A stretch of DNA of 64,000 bases from Crambe crambe (Eukaryota; Porifera; Demospongiae; Poecilosclerida; Crambeidae): assembly GCA_963924555.1 (NCBI GenBank), contig OZ004584.1, positions 7,997,001-8,061,000 of the forward strand, read 5' to 3'. The position numbers were made by a program, and so were the translations under genes. The notes below the pieces were generated by a model. It made no database searches and had not been told where the DNA came from. It saw only the letters and a list, made by a program, of their open reading frames with translations. Every line of letters starts with the position of its first letter. Positions within the stretch are counted from its first letter, which is position 1. Below are positions 57,185 to 64,000 of the stretch, in pieces.

Positions 57185-59791
57185 ATGTGGCTCTGGCTTG
57201 GTATCGTGTTGGTGGTGCTTTCCCTCCTGCAGCTGCTCTATGGGTTCGCCAAGCAGCACCTCTGGCTCATTTTCGGAGGCCCGGGAAACGTTCTTAATCC
57301 CTTCCATGAGCTTGCAAGGTCAGTCCATCATGCCTATCCGTTCATGCGCAGTAGAGGATGTGGACACACCATTTTGTCCTCTGTAGAGAGGTTGTCTGTA
57401 GGTTATTTTGTGTAGAGTGTAAATTGTCCTTTGTTACCTCTTTCGGAGAATCCTTTATCAAAGCTTCCACTGTATTATATTGTGTACATAATTTCACACA
57501 TTGATCCAGGAAACGAAAAGGTGCTGCTATAGTGACCAGTCGAAGAGAGCGAGACAAAGTCCTCAAGCAGAATTTCTCTCAGGAGAAGGTGCCAAAAGAT
57601 CTAAATGCCATTGTGGTGGGCAGTGGGATCGGAGGGCTGAGTGTGGCAGCCATCTTGGCCAAGATGGGCAAGAAGGTGTTGGTTCTGGAGCAGCACGACC
57701 AAGCGGGAGGGTGTTGTCACACTTACGTGGAGAAAGGGTTTGAATTTGACGTGGGTATCCATTACATTGGAGAAATGAAAGAGGGATGTATTAGCCGAGT
57801 GTTGATCGACCAACTGACGGAGTCTGGTTTAGAATGGAAGCAGTTGGAAGATGTGTACGATACCGTGATTCTTGGTTTTGGGGAAGAAAATGGAGATAAA
57901 AAGCGCTCTTTTCCAATCCATTCTGGACGGAAAGAGGTGGTCGAGTCACTTAAAAAGTGCTTTCCTGATGAAGAAAAGGCTATTGATAAGTACTTTGATA
58001 TTTTGAAGCAAGTAAAGTCGATGGAAGTTGGTATGGCAATGTTGAAACTCCTCCCACTATCCATTTCTTGTTGTCTGGTTTCAAGTGGTCTTATTCTTAA
58101 GCTCTTTCCAACGCTTCGTTATTTCCAGCGGTCTCTCACTGACATCCTAAATGAAGTGACCGACAACAAGGAACTGAAGGCTGTGCTTGCTTATTCCTAT
58201 GGAGATTATGGTGAGTCACTATGGAGATGATAGTCAGTTTCTATGGAGATTATATGCTATTCCATGAAATTTTGGCTCTCTCTCCCTCTCCATCTCCTTC
58301 CCTCTCTCTCCCTGCCTCTCCCTCCCCCCCCCCTTACAGGCACCGCTCCCAAAGAGGCTCCCTTTGGTATGCAGGCTCTCCTGACAAACCACTTCGCATA
58401 CGGAGGTTATTACCCAATAGGAGGCTCCAGCGAAATCGCCTTCAACATCATCCCCACCATAGAGGCTGCAGGGGGGCGTGTCCTGGTACGAGCACGTGTC
58501 ACTGATATTATCATGGACGAAGACTACAAACGTGTGATAGGTGTGAATGTTAAGCAAGGCCACACCTCTTATGAGATCATAGCTCCAATGGTGATATCAG
58601 ATGCGGGTATCTTCAACACTGTCAAATCTTTACTCCCACCTCAAGCTGTCAAGAAGTACAAGCTCAAAAGGTCACTTTTATCCAAAGCCCGTCCAGGTTT
58701 GGCACTCATGTCTGTCTTCATTGGCTTGGACGGGACCAAGGAAGAGCTGGGTTTGAAGGCATCGAATATTTGGGCCTTTAAGGATGACAATCATGATGAG
58801 AATTTGGAAACCTATCTCAACACAGATCTCGAAGATGTTGGTAGGATTGCTCCCCCGCTCATGTTCCTCTCGTTCCCCTCGACTAAAGACCCCACGTACA
58901 ATGATCGTTACCCGGGGAAGTCCACCTGTGCCATTGTAACGGTCACACCATACGAGTGGTTCAAACAGTGGAAAGATGAGAAGGCGTTACATCGGGGAGA
59001 TGATTACGAGGGATTCAAGAACTCCATTGGTGAACTGATGTGGCAACAGGTACTTCTTATTAATATACTACATTACATTGGAACCTCCGAGTAAACTGGG
59101 ACCCAGCCTTTTGTCCTTCGTAGAGAGGTTGTCCTCTTTTGTATATCACTTAGATTGTCCTTTCGTTACTTAATCACTCAACTGCTTATGGTAACTGTTA
59201 CACAAAAAAATTATAGGAAGTCGAACCCCAAATAACGGACACACTTGAGACCCAGCCTTTCATCCTTTTGTAGAGAGGTTGTCCTCTTTTATAGTTATTT
59301 AGTATAGAGTGTTATATAATTATGCAAAGGTACTTCTAAATTGTCCTTTGTTTAGAGGTTTATCCTCTTTCAGATGTTCCGCTGTACCTCTTTGCCGTCT
59401 TCTTTCAGTTTTACCCTCCAAGTAATTTTTCACTCTCTCCATCCTCCCCTAGGTGTTAGAGATGTTTCCCCAGCTGGAAGGTCGAAGAGAGTACTTTGAA
59501 GTTGGCTCTCCCCTCTCTAATATCTTTTACCTGAATACAGTGAAGGGGGAGGTGTATGGTGCCGATCATAACCTCCCTAGGTTCTCCATGGAAGCCATAG
59601 CCAATTTACGGCCAGACATTGGTGTCCCGGGACTGTTTCTCACAGGACAGGATGTCCTGACGTGTGGGTTCTCTGGAGCTATGCATGGAGGTCTGCTTTG
59701 TGCCATGTGCATCACCAAGAGAAACCTCGTGGACGATCTCACTAAGCTGACCAAGAAGGTTAGGAAGGAACTTAAATCCAAGAAAGAATAA
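57185..59791 (+). CDS. RETSAT: All-trans-retinol 13,14-reductase-like FAD/NAD oxidoreductase
   Basis: Exons 57185-57318, 57510-58210, 58340-59049 and 59453-59791 give 627 aa in phase (human RETSAT 610). An N-terminal membrane anchor (MWLWLGIVLVVLSLLQLLYG) precedes the dinucleotide-binding motif IVVGSGIGGLSVAAILAKMGKKVLVLEQH and then GGCCHT, GIHYIGEM, GGYYPIGGSSEIA, FPSTKDPTYNDRYPGKST and the C-terminal TGQDVLTCGFSGAMHGGLL. RETSAT saturates the 13,14 double bond of retinol in the ER. In a basal animal the natural substrate may be a carotenoid or another polyene; that is unknown. The start gives the anchor directly. The stop codon overlaps an AATAAA (59787-59792). Introns 1 and 3 hold copies of the dispersed GACCCAGCC repeat. 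Confidence 0.9.
57358..57478. repeat. Dispersed repeat copy in RETSAT intron 1
   Basis: TTTTGTCCTCTGTAGAGAGGTTGTC and a terminal CTTCCACTGTATTATAT match the family seen at 12535 and 59083. Confidence 0.7.
59083..59375. repeat. Two adjacent dispersed repeat copies in RETSAT intron 3
   Basis: Two head-to-tail copies, each with ACCCAGCCTTTYRTCC and GTAGAGAGGTTGTCCTCTTTT. The second ends near CAGATGTTCCGCTGTACC. Confidence 0.8.
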
Positions 59792-60328
59792 AAATCACTC
59801 AAAGTTTAGTATATTATATTTTCCCCTGCTTATTTTGTTGTAATTATTGTTTGTTGTTGTTGTTTATTGTAGTTGTTTGTTAATATTAATGAAATCATTG
59901 TTTATTTTGTAAGACTTCTGCATAACAGAGAACTCAGATGTGTCTATACCATATCCCTATGGGAGATAGTCATAAACAGGGTGGTCCAGATAATATTTCT
60001 GACCACCCCACATAATTTGGAACTTGGTGCCCTCCGTGAGGGGGATATAGACTAAGTAGTGTGACCAATCAGAATTCAGCACAGTAGCTATGTTCTCGAC
60101 TTAGAAGTTATTTACCTATTTACTTACTTATTTACTAGATAGCAGAGTAGACTGTAGACTAGTTTCTTTAGTCGAAGAGGTTTGTGGACAGCTCTTCAGA
60201 GTTGTTTGAATTTCCCGCCCTATGAATATTTCGCGGCGTGGCGCGGGAACATGTGCCCCATGTCGCGCGCATGCGTAGATTCGCTAGGTAAGGTATCGAT
60301 AATATAGCAAACACCAACGAGAGCAGCG
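59792..60328. promoter_or_regulatory. RETSAT 3' flank and TFIIIC90 promoter region
   Basis: Non-coding, 537 bp. The distal part is AT-rich. Close to the next gene lie TTTCCCGCC (60211-60219) and GGCGCGGGAA (60240-60249), both E2F-like, and GCGCATGCGT (60267-60276), one mismatch from the palindromic NRF-1 site. All are within 120 bp of the TFIIIC90 ATG. These are consensus matches by eye. Confidence 0.45.
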
Positions 60329-61834
60329 ATGAGCAAGATTACCAGGGGTAGTTCTTCTCTCGGTTTGCATCGTTCCACAACGGAGGCCAATGCCGTGGCG
60401 TGGTCTCAGGACCAGCGAATTTCTGTCACTGCTGCAGAAGCCATCTATGTCTTGGTAGGCTACTCTTGGATTGCTAGATACACCATTTTCCCCTATTACT
60501 CATGCCAACTAGCTGTGAGCTAATATCATAAAAGCCCCCTCCCCCCCCCCCCCTTGTTATCACCCCCACAGTATAAATTATGATGCTGACCCTTTACCAA
60601 TTTTTTCACTTTTGATAGACTCTGAAACGCCCAAAACTGTCATCTTTGACTAAAAATGAAGACGCAGGATCTCCGGACCCTGAGATCGATCACTATGACA
60701 GCAATCCCTTGCTCACTATCAACACTGCACCAGCCCCCCTCAAGGAGAAATTAGCCCCCCTTGACCTCGGGGATGTGTCAAGGGGTGGAATGAGTACCTA
60801 CCCCCGTGCTGCTAAATGGAATATGATGGATTTCGTGGACCCAATGCTCTCCTCCAATCGAGACGGCTCCAGCCAGTCACATGACTTATTCAAGGCATCT
60901 TATTGGACACCTGCAGGATATAGCCATCTTGGAGGGTAAGTAATCCATTAGAGGACAACCTCTCTACAAAGGACAAAAGGATGGGTCCCAAGTGTGTCCT
61001 CTATTTGGGGGTTTCACTGTAATGTTGTAATGTGTAATATACGATCAGATCACCCTGTAATGAGACCACCTCTCTCCATCAAGTTTGACTATCATCTTCA
61101 GGTGTGTCCTGACTGCCCTAACCACTTCAGGGCGTGTACTCCTCTTCACGCCCCCAGGCAACACCGGGAACTGCTGGAAGATGGCTCTTGACATCTCCTT
61201 CCACCACACCTCCCTCCTTTTGGCGGGAAAAGTCCAGGAAAAAGAGCCCCAGCCTACCCCCATTTCCACCACCACTACCACCACCAAACGACAAAGGAGC
61301 TCGTCACGTGGAGAATCAAGCAAAAAGGATGATGGTAAGCCTCTTTGTAATGATTTTCTTGGGGTCATTTAACAAGGGAGGATGTTATACCTGAGGGAAA
61401 CCCCTATTAATTAGTTTAGTTCCTCAAGGGGGACCCCTATTAATTATGCTCTTGATCTCTTGAATAATTATAGTAGCGTCTGCTGATGATGCTAACCAGA
61501 GTAGAGAATCTTCTGTTTCCTCAGCTGTTGATGAGACACCCAGGCCAAAACGGGCTAAACTAGTTTCTAAAACAGGTTTATCAGAGGAATTCTTCATGAG
61601 ACGTCTCTCGGTGGCGTGTACAGTCTGTGCATGGCTCCCTACCTTGTTATTGGTCAACCGTGAGGTCATTGGGGTCGTAGCTATAGCAACGAGGACAGGT
61701 CATGTGACACTGTTAGGAGTGAAACTTCCAATTGTAATGGGAAAGTGAGTATTGTAGTTGTTATCGTTGTTTGTTTATCTTATTAGTGACCACCATACCC
61801 ATGTAGCATTGGTCCTTGCTGTTGCATAGTATTG

Positions 61835-61915
<81 letters not shown>

Positions 61916-62601
61916 CATACACACACAGGATATCATCTGACCCTGTATCTCTACTATGTGACTACCAGCTCCCCCTGAGTTGTGACGAGAGGGAGGGGTG
62001 GGGTTGCTCCCTTCGTTGGCTCCCTTCATTCACCGCGACCTCACTAACCACACCCACTTTCTACACAAGCCCGGCCCCTGAAGGGCACGTGCACTCTCAG
62101 TTGCTTGTGGGCTGCACCAGTGGAGAAGTCTTCAGTTTGAAATGGAAGTTAAGTGGGGTTGATGGTGTCGTGGGGTTAGTATCAAGCAGTGTCAGTAGTG
62201 TCAATGGAATCACTGGTGTCTGCAGTATCAGCGGTGTTGCTGGTGTCAAAGGCTGTGTTAGCGAAGTCACTCGTATTTGGGAGAAGGAGGATGATATCCC
62301 AGTCTACACCATAGCTTGCCAATCGAAGGTGACAAAAGAACTAATTAAATCCCTACTTGTATCCAGGCCCTGTTTTTTTTCGTGGGCCACCATTCCGTGA
62401 AAAACTGGGGCCTGGGTACGAGGCTACAGTGAACCTGGTCAGAAACAAGTGACCTTGATAGGGAGATGGTCTCTTTTAGGGAAGCTGGATTAGGTGTTGT
62501 TGGAGGTTGAGTGGCAGGGGTGGTCTCATTACTTCACTACAATTTCGTAGTCTAATAGTTTACTATCCGCATTTACTACTTGCATTATAGTAAACTTATT
62601 A

Positions 62602-62635
<34 letters not shown>

Positions 62636-63971
62636 ATATTTGCAAGGTCTCGGCCGATGATGAGTTGCTATGGGTTGTGTTCAGCAAATCGAGCCTCCTG
62701 GTTGCAGCCAAGTTGGATACCAACTACAAACTTATCGGTGAACACATCAAGATATCGGGACACCATAAAATGACTATATCAGGTTAAAAAATTATTAGAA
62801 TAATACCTTCACTTAAATAATTTTGGAATTTCGCTTAATTGGATATTTCTCTGGTAGGCATTGCTGCATTTTCTGATTCTTTTATATCGTCGGCTCTGGA
62901 TGGTACTGTGCAGATGTTTTCCTTAAACGCCAACACAGAGGATGATCATGTGACTCCAAACCCCATCACCGTGGAGATAAAGGGCAGTAAGAAAGGGATA
63001 ACAGCACAAGGAGTGGCAGTTTCAGAAATGGGACTATTTGCAGCTGTTTCTATAAAGTGAGGATCATAAGTTTATGGGTGGGGTAAACCTGAAGGGTTTA
63101 GAGTTTTTTCGAGTCTGCTTATTGTATACCTTTAAAACGGATGCTAAATTTAGCTGCTAGTTCAAAGTTCAATGTTCCTTTCTTTCTTTTCAGCCCCTCC
63201 AAAAATGGTCAAGTCAAAACAACCAAGAAGCTTCAAATGCAGTCCCAGTTGCACTTTCTCACCATAGCAACTTCCAATCAAGTAGAAGCCCTTTTACAGA
63301 AAGAAGGTCAGTGTGCATGCATGCACAGATACATGTTACAGTACATGTTACATTCTGTCACATCACATGTCCATGAAGCAATCTATGCTTTGTTTTTGTT
63401 TTTCTTCAGCCTCTAGTAAATGGGACATATGTGAGTTTATGCGAAAGCATTACCTGCAGCACCAAAGCCTCCTCCCACCTGTACAGCACCTCCAGGCACT
63501 CAAGTACAAAGTTCCATTGATTCCAGTCCCAATGTTATTCCAATTCCATTCCAGGTCTAAGGGTAGGGTTATTCCAGTTCCTGATCTCCAGTTTCTGCTC
63601 CAGATTAACATCATGACAGGAAAGGTACATGCATGCAATAGTTAGTATTGCCTGCAGCAATCAACAGCTGCAGCAACAGCAACTGATAGAGAAATCTGAT
63701 TTGATGGGGCCCCTGATCAGCCACAACCAGTCTGCAAATAATCACTCCCTTAATTCACTACTTTAAATTGGTCTTTGAGGCCTGGCAACAAGGCTAGAGG
63801 TGTTTTAACTTGTTTGAAAGTTGTTGGTATTCATGCAGAGAGAGAGCAGTATTCAGTGCAAAGAGGAGATTATTCGCAGGCACGTGTTTGACTCACTCAA
63901 GAGCTGGCAAGAGAGGGAGAAGGACTGGAAGTCTCCCGTAACAATACAGGAGGGGGATTTCCAGAGCTTGT
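60329..63971 (+). CDS. GTF3C4: General transcription factor 3C subunit 4 (TFIIIC90), 3' partial
   Basis: Exons: 60329-60454, 60619-60935, 61102-61334, 61474-61744, 61929-62328, 62647-62782, 62858-63056, 63194-63306, 63410-63624, 63839-63971. All are in phase and the reading continues past the window. TFIIIC90 is a WD/beta-propeller subunit of TFIIIC that helps recruit RNA polymerase III. Visible family features are VAWSQDQRISVTAAEAIYVL at the start, FKASYWTPAG followed by GGCVLTALTTSGRVLLF, a Lys/Ser-rich linker, the propeller strands (GVVAIATRTGHVTLLGVKLP, LLVGCTSGEVFSLKW), DDIPVYTIACQSK, ISSALDGTVQMFSL and GVAVSEMGLFAAVS, the equivalent of human HGIAVSPCGAYLAI. A later zinc-binding region would be beyond the window. 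Confidence is high for the family and moderate for the small exons. Confidence 0.85.
60948..61022. repeat. Dispersed repeat copy (inverted) in TFIIIC90 intron 2
   Basis: AGAGGACAACCTCTCTACAAAGGACAAAAGGATGGGTCCC and a GGGTTTCACTGTAATG end; the same family as at 33534, in the same orientation. Confidence 0.75.
61838..61913. repeat. CT microsatellite at TFIIIC90 acceptor
   Basis: About 38 CT units end 13 bp before the acceptor at 61927-61928, again providing the polypyrimidine tract. Confidence 0.95.
62350..62426. repeat. Foldback hairpin with AGCCTCGTACCCAGGCCC end
   Basis: CTTGTATCCAGGCCCTG at the left pairs imperfectly with GGGGCCTGGGTACGAGGCTA at the right, with a T-rich and GTGGGCCACC centre. 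Related ends occur at 25337-25416 and 45334-45380. It is intronic in TFIIIC90. Confidence 0.75.
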
Positions 63972-64000
63972 GTGAGTGGTCATGTGATAGTCATGTGATT

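Overview
This is an intron-rich animal nuclear locus, not prokaryotic. GT-AG introns, a ciliary gene pair (BBS5, TMEM67), an animal-type DAPK/DRAK kinase, RETSAT and TFIIIC90 all point to a metazoan. Short intergenic distances, many small introns, CT/GA microsatellites and a mobile ORF whose layout resembles ORFs I associate with sponge genomes suggest an early-branching marine invertebrate, most likely a sponge. The species assignment is inference.

Layout. 1-16712 (+): DAPK/DRAK-family Ser/Thr kinase, 5' end outside the window, ending in a Ser-rich tail of about 1350 residues. 17176-24380 (+): complete spliceosomal helicase DHX8/PRP22 (1221 aa from 16 exons). 24495-25294 (+): frameshifted intronless PHYHD1-like sequence. 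25506-27625 (-): BBS5 (330 aa, 10 exons). 27816-34761 (+): TMEM67/meckelin (947 aa, 21 exons), head-to-head with BBS5 across 190 bp that holds an X-box-like motif. 35298-51677: an array of six intact intronless type II membrane proteins of the DUF1647 (glycosyltransferase-like) family plus one fragment. It grew by tandem duplications that also copied the 3' exons of TMEM67 and the last exon of an OSGEPL1 paralogue, with a Tc1/mariner-type transposon and two kinds of MITE inside. 51865-54721 (-) and 54896-57088 (-): two tandem OSGEPL1 paralogues, one apparently catalytic, the other intact but missing key residues. 57185-59791 (+): RETSAT-like oxidoreductase, divergent from OSGEPL1 across 96 bp. 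60329 to the window end (+): GTF3C4/TFIIIC90, 3' end outside the window.

The genes do not form one pathway. BBS5 (BBSome) and meckelin (ciliary transition zone) are the one functional pair. They share a divergent promoter, which suggests co-regulation by RFX factors. The most dynamic part is 32-52 kb, where TMEM67 tail exons, DUF1647 genes and an OSGEPL1 terminal exon have been copied together. The copies can be ordered by truncations, a MITE present in only one copy, and a foldback element lying on a breakpoint.

Multi-exon genes are given as a span, with exon coordinates in the evidence. Exon joins were made by hand from splice consensus and reading phase. All assembled coding lengths are multiples of three.
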